A DNA stretch of 64,000 nt from Chloroflexota bacterium. GTDB lineage: Bacteria; Chloroflexota; UBA11872; UBA12225. Each line of letters begins with the position of its first letter. The stretch's first letter is position 1. The notes under the pieces were generated by a model. The model was not told the origin of the DNA. It ran no database searches and saw only the letters and a program-made list of their open reading frames with translations. Where the stretch lies: positions 1-64,000 of the forward strand of contig JAUJOR010000005.1 of assembly GCA_030447525.1 (NCBI GenBank). Reading direction: 5' to 3'. Position numbers and translations under genes: made by a program. Of the stretch, positions 7,112 to 14,768 are shown piece by piece.

Positions 7112-7408
7112 TCAACGCCGGTGGGGACTGCTGGGCGAGGCGGCCGGGAAGCGCTCCACCGGCAGCATCCGCACCCGACGGCCGTTGGCCTCTAAGGAAG
7201 CCGCCACCTTCGCCAGGGTCCGACGTGAGGACGGCGAGGCGTGGGGGGCGATGATCAGCACCTGGCCGCGGGGCAGGGTGTTGGCGTAGCGCTGGTAGGA
7301 GACCTTGTTGGGCAGCAAGGACGCGGGGACGATCGCCAGGTTGTCGAAACGCACCTGGGCGGAGCGGAGGGCCTTCGGAACTTGGCGGGAGAGCGTTCGG
7401 CGGCTCAT
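7112..7408 (-). CDS. Hypothetical protein, last gene of an overlapping operon
   Basis: A 98-residue basic protein (MSRRTLSRQVPKALRSAQ). The middle reads LPNKVSYQRYANTLPRG, then a beta-strand/helix pattern QVLIIAPHASPSSRRTLAKV and SLEANGRRVRMLPVERF, which could be half of a Rossmann-like fold. Its ATG overlaps the stop of the upstream gene (ATGA at 7408-7405), so it is probably translationally coupled. I do not recognise a family. It is followed directly by a Tn3 transposase scrap, so its C-terminus could be altered. Confidence 0.7.
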   Translation of the reverse strand: MSRRTLSRQVPKALRSAQVRFDNLAIVPASLLPNKVSYQRYANTLPRGQVLIIAPHASPSSRRTLAKVAASLEANGRRVRMLPVERFPAASPSSPHRR

Positions 7409-7731
7409 TGGTCGGTGCCCTCCGTGAGCCGCCCCTCCAGCAGGCACTCCCCGCAGATCCGGGGGACCTCAGCGGGGTAGCGGCGGGTCGTGTAGGTGGG
7501 GAGGCCACAAAACGCGCAGGGGCGCCCGAACCCTTGGCCAGTGGTGTCGCGTCGCGAGCCAGTGATGACGGCTATCTCGTCCCAGTCGATCTGGTCGTCG
7601 TCTACCGCCTCGATCGGCACCGTCAGCTGAGGGAGCGCTCGGCGCAAGCATGCGGTGGCGCCGGCGTTCTGCCGTGAGGGCGACGGTCGCGTTGGGTGAA
7701 CGAACCTGGTAGGAGTGGGTGCTTTCTTCAT
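7405..7731 (-). CDS. Small zinc-ribbon-like protein
   Basis: A 108-residue protein with two CxxC knuckles near the C-terminus (CAFCG and, after 18 residues, CGEC), typical of a structural zinc ribbon. The first part is basic and Pro/Thr-rich (MKKAPTPTRFVHPTRPSPSR); the centre is acidic (AVDDDQIDWDEIAVI). Start and stop both overlap neighbours by an ATGA: the upstream ribbon-helix-helix gene stops at 7728 and the next gene starts at 7408. The zinc ribbon suggests nucleic-acid or protein binding, but the function is unknown. Confidence 0.75.
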   Translation of the reverse strand: MKKAPTPTRFVHPTRPSPSRQNAGATACLRRALPQLTVPIEAVDDDQIDWDEIAVITGSRRDTTGQGFGRPCAFCGLPTYTTRRYPAEVPRICGECLLEGRLTEGTDQ

Positions 7732-7895
7732 CCGTACGCCTCCTCTCGGGCCAGCCGCTCCCGGAGGCGCTCGCGGATCAGGGCCGCCAGGCTGATGCGC
7801 CGCCGGGCTGCCTCAAGCTTGAGCTCCTGGTAGAGCGCCGCGGGGAGGCGGAGGTTGGTGGTGACGTAGGTCGGGTTCTCGGTCGCGAGTTTCAG
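7728..7895 (-). CDS. Ribbon-helix-helix DNA-binding protein with probable CTG start
   Basis: A 55-residue protein with a ribbon-helix-helix pattern: a beta strand TYVTTNLRLP, helix one AALYQELKLEAARRR, turn, helix two SLAALIRERLRERLAREE. Proteins of this CopG/Arc type bind operators as dimers and often serve as antitoxins or copy-number repressors. No ATG, GTG or TTG exists in the frame upstream of the domain. The CTG at 7895 overlaps the preceding stop (CTGA), and a perfect AAAGGAGG lies ten bases before it, so CTG initiation is likely. The stop overlaps the next gene's ATG. It is short enough to be missed by routine gene calling. Confidence 0.7.
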   Translation of the reverse strand: MKLATENPTYVTTNLRLPAALYQELKLEAARRRISLAALIRERLRERLAREEAYG

Positions 7896-8500
7896 GGCTG
7901 CCTCACCTCCTTTAGAAAGGCCGCCGGCGGCAGTGGCGTGTACCCCTGCTGACGTAGGAAGGTGGCCCAGACATCGCGGTCATACTCGTCTTCCCAGGTC
8001 GTCATGATGTGATCGATCCCGCAGAGATGAGCCAGCAGCCACCGCTCGAACCCCTGCCAAACGGTGATATGGGCCGCATCGACCGCGGGATCGTCGCCGG
8101 AGCGGAAGCGCTCGTCGAGGAAGCTCTCCCACAGCACCAGGGTGCGATCCTCGTGGTAGTACCAGGCTTGGGCCTGGCCGATCTCCCGCCGGCGCCAGCC
8201 GCGCTGCGCTGAGCCGACCATGCGGCCGATCTCTGCCCCTGGCCGGCTGGCCGCCTCGGGGGAGGGGAAGCGGGGAGAGAGGGCCACGGTCAGTCGGACG
8301 TCGGGTTCCAGGATGTAGGGCTTGGCGTGGACGTAGGTACGAGTGCCTCGTGTGTGCCGGAGGGGGAAGAGCTCCTGATGCTCGGTGTAGGGCTCGTCGG
8401 CGACGTGCAGCCGCAGGTGTACGCCTCGCGGCTCGCCCAGCAGCGGGGCCTCGCCAAGCAGTACGTCGTGCTGGTAGTAGGGGTCGGCTCGCTCAGTCAT
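7892..8500 (-). CDS. Hypothetical protein of the AbrB/RHH operon
   Basis: A 202-residue soluble protein starting MTERADPYYQHDVLLGE, with AAGGAGG before the ATG at 8500, which overlaps the upstream AbrB gene (ATGACTGA). The first half is rich in predicted strands (GVHLRLHVADEPYTEHQ); the second half is helical and aromatic, with AQAWYYHEDRTLVLWESFL and TTWEDEYDRDVWATFLRQQG. The acidic/aromatic clusters are suggestive of an enzyme or binding protein, but I recognise no family. Context between an AbrB protein and a ribbon-helix-helix protein makes a toxin, or a toxin-neutralised effector, possible; this is inference only. Confidence 0.75.
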   Translation of the reverse strand: MTERADPYYQHDVLLGEAPLLGEPRGVHLRLHVADEPYTEHQELFPLRHTRGTRTYVHAKPYILEPDVRLTVALSPRFPSPEAASRPGAEIGRMVGSAQRGWRRREIGQAQAWYYHEDRTLVLWESFLDERFRSGDDPAVDAAHITVWQGFERWLLAHLCGIDHIMTTWEDEYDRDVWATFLRQQGYTPLPPAAFLKEVRQP

Positions 8501-8732
8501 CGGCCCCCTCCTTGCGGCGAGGGTCGAGGTGCTTGCGGTCGCCGGCGAAGTCCAGGAGGCGCGAGGGGCGCTGGAGGACAGCCACGAACTCCTCCCGTCC
8601 CCGTGGGTAGACCGCAAAGCGGTCGCCCGGCTTGAAGTCCTTGGCCCGGCACACGGCGGCCGGCACGGTGAGCTGGTGCTTGCTGGTGAGGGTGGTGGTG
8701 GAGTTGGTAGTGCGGTAGGGTCGGCGTTTCAT
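8493..8732 (-). CDS. AbrB/SpoVT-type swapped-hairpin DNA-binding protein
   Basis: A 79-residue protein with one AbrB/MazE-type domain: TTLTSKHQLTVPAAVCRAKD followed by FKPGDRFAVYPRG. Members bind DNA as dimers and many are antitoxins. Its ATG overlaps the stop of the IS1380-interrupted double-AbrB gene (ATGA at 8732-8729) and its stop overlaps the next start, so it sits in the middle of a coupled operon. The C-terminal tail is charged (FAGDRKHLDPRRKEGADD). Confidence 0.8.
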   Translation of the reverse strand: MKRRPYRTTNSTTTLTSKHQLTVPAAVCRAKDFKPGDRFAVYPRGREEFVAVLQRPSRLLDFAGDRKHLDPRRKEGADD

Positions 8733-8833
8733 CGGGGTGTTTTCTGCGCTCGGTCGGCGCCCTCCTTCCCCGTCCGCTGCCCGGGCGGTAGGCCTGCCGG
8801 GATGGGCTCGAGGCGCAGCCGGGGGAGCTCTAG

Positions 8834-10286
8834 CCTGGATTATTCACGCGTAGACGGAACGTGACAGCGGGACACCCCTGTTGGTATCGGTGCTGGTGAC
8901 GAACCGACGCCGATCCAAGGAGGTGCCCCGCCGTGGTGCAGTCTGCCATATCTGCCGCCCCAGCGACGACGCACTTTGCGCGCCGGCTGTGCCCGCCGAG
9001 TTGCCGCTCGAGGCTCGCTTTGATGGGGGCCGGCTCACGTCGGATGGGGGCTGCCCTGGCTGGGCGAGGCCGAGGCGACCCTGGGGCTGTGCGCGCCTTC
9101 GGGGCGCTGGTGCCCGAATGGCGCCGGGGGCCGGTGCGCACTCCCTGGAGGCGCTGGTGCGCCAGCGGGTGTTCCAGATCGCCTGTGGGTACGAGGACCA
9201 GGACGACGCCGACACCCTACGGACGGATCCGCTGCTCAAGCTGGTCTGTGGCCGCCTGCCGGAGAGCGGGGCCGACCTGGCCAGCCAGCCGACCTTCTCC
9301 CGGCTGGAGAATGCCCCGAACGGGCCAGCGTGCTACCGCTTGGCGCGGGCCCTGCTGGCCGTCTACCTGCAGGAGCGGGAGCGCACGGGCATCCCCCGGC
9401 GGATCCTGCTGGACGTCGACGGGACGGACGATCCGACCCACGGGCACCAGGAGGGCACGGCGTACCATGGCTACTATCGCCAGCACATGTACCACCCGTT
9501 GCTGGTCTTCGACGGCGAGACCGACCACCTCCTCACGGCGGTGCTCCGGCCGGGCAACGCCCACGAGAGCCGCGGGGCGGTGGCCATCTTGCGGCTCGTC
9601 CACGCGCTACGCGAGCGCTGGCCGGGCGTGCGGCTCGAACTGCGGGCGGACAGTGGCTTCGCCGTCCCCGCGCTCTATGACTACTGCGACCAGGAAGGCC
9701 TCGCCTACACGATCGGCCTGATCCCTAACCCCCGCCTGGAAGCTGTGGCCGCGCCCCTCCTGGCCGAGGCCCAGCGGCAACAGGTCGACACCGGGGCCGA
9801 GAAGGTGCGGCTGGCGGGAGAGGTGCGCTACCAGGCGGGCAGTTGGCCACGCGCGCGCGCGTCGTCTACAAGGCCGAAGCGCTGGTCGAAGGGCCTAACA
9901 CCCGCTTCGTGGTCACCACCCGCACGGCCCCACCCTTGGCCGTCTACGACTGGTACGTCGACCGCGGCGAGCCCGAGCTGTGGATCAAGGACCTCAAGCG
10001 CGCCTGCTTCGCCGATCGCCTCTCGTGCCACCGCTTCGCCGCCAACCAGTTCCGCCTCCTGCTCCACGCCGCCGCCTACTGGCTCCTGGACACCCTGCGC
10101 GCTGGCTGTGCCAGCTGGGCGTGGCCCGCCTCCAACTCGATACCGTGCGCCTGCGCCTGCTCAAGATCGGCGGACGCGTGCAGGAATGGCTCACCCGCGT
10201 CCGCTTGCACCTCGCCAGCAGTCATCCTAGCGAGCCCCTCTGGAGGCTCCTCGCCACTCGGCCGGGCCGGCCGTGAATAATCCAGG
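8834..10286 (+). mobile_element. IS1380-family insertion sequence, 1453 bp
   Basis: Ends are perfect inverted repeats CCTGGATTATTCACG (8834-8848 and 10272-10286), flanked by a 4-bp target duplication CTAG (8830-8833 and 10287-10290). The rightward transposase gene inside is frameshifted. The clean target duplication shows simple transposition into the double-AbrB gene. Confidence 0.9.
8881..10276 (+). pseudogene. IS1380-family transposase, multiply frameshifted
   Basis: Recognisable DDE transposase blocks: LPLEARFDGGRLTSDGG near the N-terminus, ACGYEDQDDADTLRTDPLLK, RILLDVDGTDDPTHGHQEG, RLELRADSGFAVPALYDYC, and NTRFVVTTRT with PELWIKDLKRACFADRLSCH near the C-terminus. The reading frame changes at about 9050, 9130, 9840 and 10100 (the last block RWLCQLGVARLQLDTVRLRL is in a third frame). 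Four shifts in G/C-rich runs mean either decay or base-calling errors. As written, no full transposase is made. Confidence 0.85.
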
Positions 10287-10609
10287 CTAGGCGCAACAGC
10301 CCGTCTTGGACGCGCACCCACAGCCGTTCGCCGGGCTCGAGGGCCAGTGCCGCGCACAGCCGGGCCGGGAGCGTGAGCTGGTGCTTGGCGCTCAGCCGGG
10401 TAACGGCGGGGGCCTGGTCTCCCGACTCGTCGTCGGAGACGAGCCAGATCGTCAGCGAGTCGCCGGGGGTGATGCCGAGCCGGCGGCATAGCCCGACCGA
10501 GAGGGTGAGCTGTCGCTTCGTGCTGAGTGTTCGTACGCACAGGGAGCCCGCGAGAGACGATGGGCGAGGGGACGGCTGCGGTCGTGGTGTCGGCTGTCTC
10601 ATACGTGGG

Positions 10610-11545
10610 CTAGAGGCTGGTCTCCTCCATGACCTTCTGGGCGTGCTTGCTCTTGGCGCGGTGGACGTAGCCCATGGTGGTGGTGATGTTGGCGTGGCCG
10701 AACCACTCCTGGAGTTGGTAGGGGTCGACGCCCTGCTCAGCCTTGGCCGTGCCGAAGGTGTGGCGCAGGGCGTGCGGCCCCACCGCCTTTTGGAGCCCCA
10801 CCTTGCGGCAGTAGGTGACCAGCAGCTTGCGGATCCCGCGCACCCCTAGCCCCTCGCCGTAGCGGTTGAGGAAGAGGTGGTCGTCGCCGGCGATCTCACG
10901 CACCGCCAGGAAGCGTTTCAGCGCCGCCGTGCTCTTACGCTCCAGCTCGATCACGCGCTCGACCTGGCCCTTGCCTCGCACCTTCAGGGCATGAGCCCCC
11001 AGGTCAACGTCTCTCAGGCGCAGATCGGCCAGCTCGCTGACGCGGACGCCGGTCTGCAGGAAGAGGGTCAGGATGGCGAAGTCGCGGGGGTGCGTGGCGG
11101 CCTCGGCCAGCAGCCGGCTGTACTCGCTGCGGGTCAAGACGGTGGGTTGCTTGCGTTCCTTCTTGGGGCTCGGCACGCCGGTGACCGGCGAGGCCGTGCG
11201 TACCCCCTCGGTCTGCAGGTGCTTGAAGAACTCGCGGATGGCCGTCAGCTTGCGGGCCCGGGAGACGCCGCTGAGGCGTGCCGTGGCCAGGTGGGTCATA
11301 TAGTCGTGGAGGTGGGCCCGCTCGATCTGCCCGACGTCGGCGACGCCAGGGTGCGTGTCACCCAGCCAGGTGAAGAACTGGCGCAGATCGCCGTCGTAGG
11401 CGGTGAGGGTGTGCGGGCTGCGATTGCGACCGGAGAGGACGCGCACAAAGCGCTCGCGCAGCTGCCCGAAGGTCTGCTCGGTCGGGCGTGTCCGGCGCCG
11501 GTCGGGGGGTTGGGGTGTGGAGGAGGTGATCGTCTGCTGGTTCAT
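10610..11545 (-). CDS. Xer-type tyrosine recombinase
   Basis: About 311 residues from MNQQTITSSTPQP (an in-frame GTG at 11566 is an alternative start). The N-terminal SAM-like domain (SPHTLTAYDGDLRQFFTWLG, RARKLTAIREFFKHLQTEG) is followed by a catalytic domain with the full R-K-HxxR-H-Y set: QTGVRVSELADLRL, VRGKGQVERVIEL, HALRHTFGTA, WFGHANITTTMGYVH. Length and layout match XerC/XerD, which join DNA at 28-bp dif-type sites and resolve plasmid multimers. Dif-like sequences lie just upstream at 11605-11709. The double-AbrB gene begins eight bases after its stop, so it probably heads the 7.1-11.5 kb operon. Confidence 0.9.
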   Translation of the reverse strand: MNQQTITSSTPQPPDRRRTRPTEQTFGQLRERFVRVLSGRNRSPHTLTAYDGDLRQFFTWLGDTHPGVADVGQIERAHLHDYMTHLATARLSGVSRARKLTAIREFFKHLQTEGVRTASPVTGVPSPKKERKQPTVLTRSEYSRLLAEAATHPRDFAILTLFLQTGVRVSELADLRLRDVDLGAHALKVRGKGQVERVIELERKSTAALKRFLAVREIAGDDHLFLNRYGEGLGVRGIRKLLVTYCRKVGLQKAVGPHALRHTFGTAKAEQGVDPYQLQEWFGHANITTTMGYVHRAKSKHAQKVMEETSL

Positions 11546-11604
11546 GAATGCGCCAGGGGCGCCCACCGGGCGGCTGAGGAGCGCGACGAGGGCGAGCGAA
11601 ACCT

Positions 11605-11643
11605 GGTTCCTATAAACCGTATTCTACGCCGGTTATTGGGAAC
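11605..11643. other. Xer core-site-like inverted repeat
   Basis: GGTTCCTATAA (11605-11615) and the inverted TTATTGGGAAC (11633-11643) are the same arm sequences as in the 11682 site, but separated by 17 bases. It may be an accessory or degenerate core site, or an operator of the recombinase gene that starts at 11545. Confidence 0.5.
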
Positions 11644-11681
11644 ATACAAGTCGGCAGTTCAAGATGGGGGGCGTGGGGCGT

Positions 11682-11709
11682 GGTTCCCATAAGCAGTATT
11701 ATAGGAACT
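11682..11709. other. dif-like Xer recombination site (11-6-11)
   Basis: Two 11-bp inverted arms, GGTTCCCATAA and TTATAGGAACT, flank the 6-bp centre GCAGTA. Inner ATAA/TTAT boundaries and the 11-6-11 layout are those of chromosomal dif and plasmid pdif sites. It lies about 135 bases upstream of the Xer-type recombinase gene. Assignment rests on layout alone. Confidence 0.65.
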
Positions 11710-11921
11710 TGGTCGATCGCCGAGGGGGGAGGCCGTGGGCAAAGTACGGAGGCAGGCGAGGACGGCTGCACTCACGCTGGCCTTGACGACGCCCCTGATG
11801 CGGACGTACCTCAATCCGTTCGGCCGCTCCCACTTCGATCTCCGGCGGATGCGCCAGACGCTCGACGAGCCAGGCCGGTGGCTCAACGGAGGTTTTCGGG
11901 CGGATGTGGTCAGTACGCGTC

Positions 11922-12668
11922 TCACGTCTCCGCGTCGGCGGCCGTGAGCCCGTGCCCTTCCAGGACGGTTCGCAGCTTTTTGAGCCCGAGGATCAGGCGC
12001 GTCTTCACGGTGCTCAGCGGCGCTCCTTGCGCGGCGGCGATCTCCGCGTGGGTGCACCCACTGAGGTACGCGAGGCGCACGGCCTGCCGCTGCACGGGCG
12101 GGAGGGTCGCTAAGGCCACGGCCACCACGCGTCGGAGCTCGGCCTGCCAGACCTGCTCGGGCACGCCGCTGCCCGGCGCCGCCGGCTCCGGCGTGGCCCC
12201 CTGTGCCTCTGCGTCCCCGCGGTTCCCGACGCTCCGCTGGTGCGGCACGCCCGGGCGGACCGCCGCGCGTCGGTGTTCGCTGATGGCCTGGTTGGTGGCG
12301 ATCCGCAAGAGCCAGGTGGTGAAGCGCACCCGGCCCGGCTCGTACCAGTCGGCATGCCGCCACACCCGCCAGAACGTCTCCTGCACCAGATCCTCGGCCC
12401 GGCCGGTGTCGCCGAGCAGGCGCAGCCCGAGTCTGTACACCGCGTCTCCGTAGCGGTCGTAGAGGATCGCCAGAGACGCCTCCGCCCCCTCCGCCCCGGC
12501 CATCCGGCTCCCTATGAAGAGCATGAGCGCGTCGTCCGTGGGCTCCAGCGGGCCGGCGGGGCGGCGCTCGCTCACCCTACCCCCGAGGGCATCAGCGCAC
12601 GCATCCCACGTCTCCCTTCCCGAATGTCGTCCGAGCGGCCGGTGCGCCCGCGCGTCGGCCGGGGTCAT
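11922..12668 (-). CDS. ECF-type RNA polymerase sigma factor
   Basis: About 248 residues. Region 2 is seen in LAILYDRYGDAVYRLGLRLL and EDLVQETFWRVWRHADWYEP (the classic DLVQETF motif); region 4 in TLPPVQRQAVRLAYLSGCTH and AAQGAPLSTVKTRLILGLKK. Region 3 is absent, as expected for ECF factors. The first 45 residues are low-complexity, so the true start may be downstream, for example near SERRPAGPLEP. No anti-sigma gene is recognisable beside it; the small upstream gene 12726-12950 is the only candidate partner. Its targets could include the stress-envelope genes at 13-16 kb. Confidence 0.9.
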   Translation of the reverse strand: MTPADARAHRPLGRHSGRETWDACADALGGRVSERRPAGPLEPTDDALMLFIGSRMAGAEGAEASLAILYDRYGDAVYRLGLRLLGDTGRAEDLVQETFWRVWRHADWYEPGRVRFTTWLLRIATNQAISEHRRAAVRPGVPHQRSVGNRGDAEAQGATPEPAAPGSGVPEQVWQAELRRVVAVALATLPPVQRQAVRLAYLSGCTHAEIAAAQGAPLSTVKTRLILGLKKLRTVLEGHGLTAADAET

Positions 12669-12725
12669 GCCCAGAGAGGCCCTGCTCCAGCTCCCACGGC
12701 GAGGGAGTGACGTGGGCGCGGTGCG

Positions 12726-12950
12726 CTAGGCGTCGGCCTCTGCTCCTAGCCGTTCCAACGCCTCAGCCAGCAGCCCACGCAACTCGGTCAGTGCCGGATG
12801 CATGAAAGCCGAGTGCGGCGTGTCCATCGGATCCTGCAGCACCTCGTCCACGGGGGCGAGGTGTGTGATGAGCCGTTGCCGGGGGCTGTCCGTGTCCCCC
12901 TCCACCGTGTGCCTGGCGTTCGGCGTCGCCGTGTCCCCTTCCGTGTGCAT
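12726..12950 (-). CDS. Small acidic hypothetical protein upstream of ECF sigma gene
   Basis: 74 residues, beginning MHTEGDTATPNARHTVEG and ending in an amphipathic helix (HPALTELRGLLAEALERLGA). GCAGGAA lies a few bases before the ATG at 12950. It precedes the sigma factor gene by about 60 bases on the same strand. There is no membrane helix, so a classical anti-sigma factor is unlikely, though a soluble regulator is possible. Moderate support. Confidence 0.5.
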   Translation of the reverse strand: MHTEGDTATPNARHTVEGDTDSPRQRLITHLAPVDEVLQDPMDTPHSAFMHPALTELRGLLAEALERLGAEADA

Positions 12951-13337
12951 CAGCGTTCCTGCCCTACGCCAGGGCTACGCCAGGGCACGACGGAGCGTGA
13001 CACCGTCCAGCAGTCCCTACGGTGCCCGGAGACCCGACGACCGCCCCGGAAGGCCAGCGCCCCGTCGCGGGGCGTTCTGCTGCGCCCGCCCGTCCCGAGG
13101 CGTCTGGCTGCTGGAGGGACCGGTTCGTCGTCCCTGGACCCTGGACGGGGGCCACCGCTCCGCCGGGGTGCGTCGGCATCGCTGCGGCGGGGCGCCGGGC
13201 GACGGCGGGCACCGACCGGCGCGGCTGGCCGGTGGCCCGCGTGTAACGAACGAGCGCCTACCTGCGCCCGGGCGCACCGCTCCGCTGGGCGGCGCACCGC
13301 TGGGCAGAGGAGGCGCCGACGCAGAGTCGCGACGACG
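12951..13337. other. Gene-free stretch
   Basis: GC-rich sequence with short open frames on all strands but no ribosome site or recognisable protein. It probably holds the promoter of 12726-12950 and the 3' untranslated region of 13338-14060. Confidence 0.4.
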
Positions 13338-14060
13338 CTACGCGGGAGTACGCCGCGTCTCGACCGTCGTGGCGGTCGCCGGGCGCTCGAGCTCCAGTTC
13401 GCGCCGGGTGCCGAGCCAGCCCCCGAGCGCGCCCGCACCCAATGCCAGCACTGCGCCCAAGAGCGTGCCCCAGGCGGCGTTGCGTGCCCCCTCAGCGATC
13501 CGGGTGACGTCGGCCGGCCGGATCTGCTGGGCCGCGCCCTGGACCTGGGTGGCAGCGCCCTGCGCCGCGCCCTGGACCTGGGCGGGGTTGACGTTCAGGG
13601 CCCCGACGAAGGTGCCCAGCGCTCCCGTGGCGAAGCCCAGGCCCTGGCCGGCGAGCCACAGCGTCAGGGGCACGCCGAGCATGAAGACCAGCGCCCCGTT
13701 GAGGGCCCCCCAGCGGCGGTCGAACACGGCCGCCGTGCGCCCGGCAACGTAGCCGCCCAGCCCGAAGGCGACGAGGCCCGTCAGGGCGCCCCAGATGGCG
13801 GAGAAGGGGCCGGTGCCCGCGCCGGCGTCCCCTCGGGTCGCGGCATCGCCAGCGCCGACCACCGTCAACCCCAGGGCCAGGCCCAGCAAGCCCAGCAGCA
13901 GCAGCGTCGTCACCGCGGTCAGCAGGCCGGCCACGACGGGCCCGAAGCGCACTCGGTCGCGCCCGAGGTTGTAGGCCTCCGGGATCGCCACCTCGGTCTC
14001 GCGGGGTTCCTGGCGCCGGCGCGCCTCGTTGGTAGCACCCGGCACGTGAGTAGCAGTCAT
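13338..14060 (-). CDS. Membrane protein with repeated AQVQGAA segment
   Basis: A 240-residue membrane protein. After a basic N-terminus there are four or five hydrophobic segments: VVAGLLTAVTTLLLLGLLGL, ALTGLVAFGLGGYVAGR, ALVFMLGVPLTLWLAGQGLG and a last one near LLGAVLALGAGALGGWLG. Between them lies NPAQVQGAAQGAATQVQGAA. Proteins of this kind are often encoded next to YsnF/DUF2382 stress proteins, as here (the DUF2382 gene ends 88 bases upstream). AAGGA lies nine bases before the ATG. Likely an inner-membrane stress protein; function not established. Confidence 0.8.
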   Translation of the reverse strand: MTATHVPGATNEARRRQEPRETEVAIPEAYNLGRDRVRFGPVVAGLLTAVTTLLLLGLLGLALGLTVVGAGDAATRGDAGAGTGPFSAIWGALTGLVAFGLGGYVAGRTAAVFDRRWGALNGALVFMLGVPLTLWLAGQGLGFATGALGTFVGALNVNPAQVQGAAQGAATQVQGAAQQIRPADVTRIAEGARNAAWGTLLGAVLALGAGALGGWLGTRRELELERPATATTVETRRTPA

Positions 14061-14147
14061 CAGATCGGTTCCTTTCTGTCCGTGGACCCATCATCGGGGG
14101 CGTCCAACCCCAGGCTGGTCCGGGTGATCCGGGTGATCCAGGCGCCC

Positions 14148-14768
14148 CTAGCGCTCGCGGGCGCGGGTGAAGCCCTCGCGCACCTCGCGCTTGATCTGCT
14201 CCCAGCCGCTCTCGTTGGCGACCCCAGCGCCCTGCCGCAAGGCCGGCTCGACCTCCTCGAAGGACTTGCCGGCGTAGCGCGGGTCGCGGGCGGTGCCGTA
14301 ACCGGTGCGGAAGTGGGGCTCCGCCGCCGCCAACTCGGGCGCCCCCGGCCGCGTAGCCAGGTCCTGCTGGTAGGCGGCGCGGGCCTTGTCGTAGTGCTCG
14401 TCGACGTCGATGCGCTCCTTGCGGACGGTGTCGGTGATCCGCTCCGTCTCGGTCGTGCGCGTCTTGTCGAGCACCACCTCGCCGGTGACCACGGTCTCCT
14501 TGTGCACCACCGCCTCCTCGCCCCGCAGCGGGACGCGGATTGTCTCCTCCTGGAAGGCGCCGACCAAGTCGGCCTCCGTGGCCGCACGGTCGACCACGTC
14601 CCGCTGCTCGACGTGGACCTCCTCGCGCATCAGCTCGACGGGGACGGTCTGCTGCTCAGCGACCACCGTCTTGCGCACCTGCACCTCACCCAGAGCGCGC
14701 TCGCGCTTGTCCACCTCCAGGCGTTCCTCGTGGACCTGCACGCGGACGTCGCCCTCGGCTTCGGTCAC
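14148..14768 (-). CDS. YsnF/AvaK (DUF2382) stress-related protein
   Basis: 206 residues. The DUF2382 region (about residues 8-125) shows the typical repeated strand pattern RVQVHEERLEVDKRERALGE, VQVRKTVVAEQQTVPVELMR, EEVHVEQRDVV and ETVVTGEVVLDKTRTTETER. The C-terminus contains an acidic segment ending WEQIKREVREGFTRARER. The family is linked to general stress response; its biochemical role is unknown. The GTG start at 14768 overlaps the stop of the upstream Crp/Fnr-DUF2171 frame (GTGA). Confidence 0.88.
   Translation of the reverse strand: MTEAEGDVRVQVHEERLEVDKRERALGEVQVRKTVVAEQQTVPVELMREEVHVEQRDVVDRAATEADLVGAFQEETIRVPLRGEEAVVHKETVVTGEVVLDKTRTTETERITDTVRKERIDVDEHYDKARAAYQQDLATRPGAPELAAAEPHFRTGYGTARDPRYAGKSFEEVEPALRQGAGVANESGWEQIKREVREGFTRARER

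Larger units (their letters stand above)
8729..10602 (-). pseudogene. Double AbrB-domain gene interrupted by IS1380
   Basis: The 5' part (10602 to 10291) encodes two consecutive AbrB-type domains: RTLSTKRQLTLSVGLCRRLG with ITPGDSLTIWLV, and TRLSAKHQLTLPARLCAALA with LEPGERLWVRV. The frame runs into the insertion sequence at 10286. Removing the IS and one CTAG copy rejoins it perfectly to 8829-8729, giving a tail LELPRLRLEPIPAGLPPG that ends with a stop overlapping the next gene's ATG. The ancestral protein had about 136 residues. In its present form it would end within the IS after a short foreign tail, and downstream genes lose coupled translation. Confidence 0.85.

Noticed and set aside
11735..11947. 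70-codon rightward open frame beside the dif-like site
   Set aside because: No ribosome site or recognisable domain, and it runs into the antisense of the sigma factor gene.
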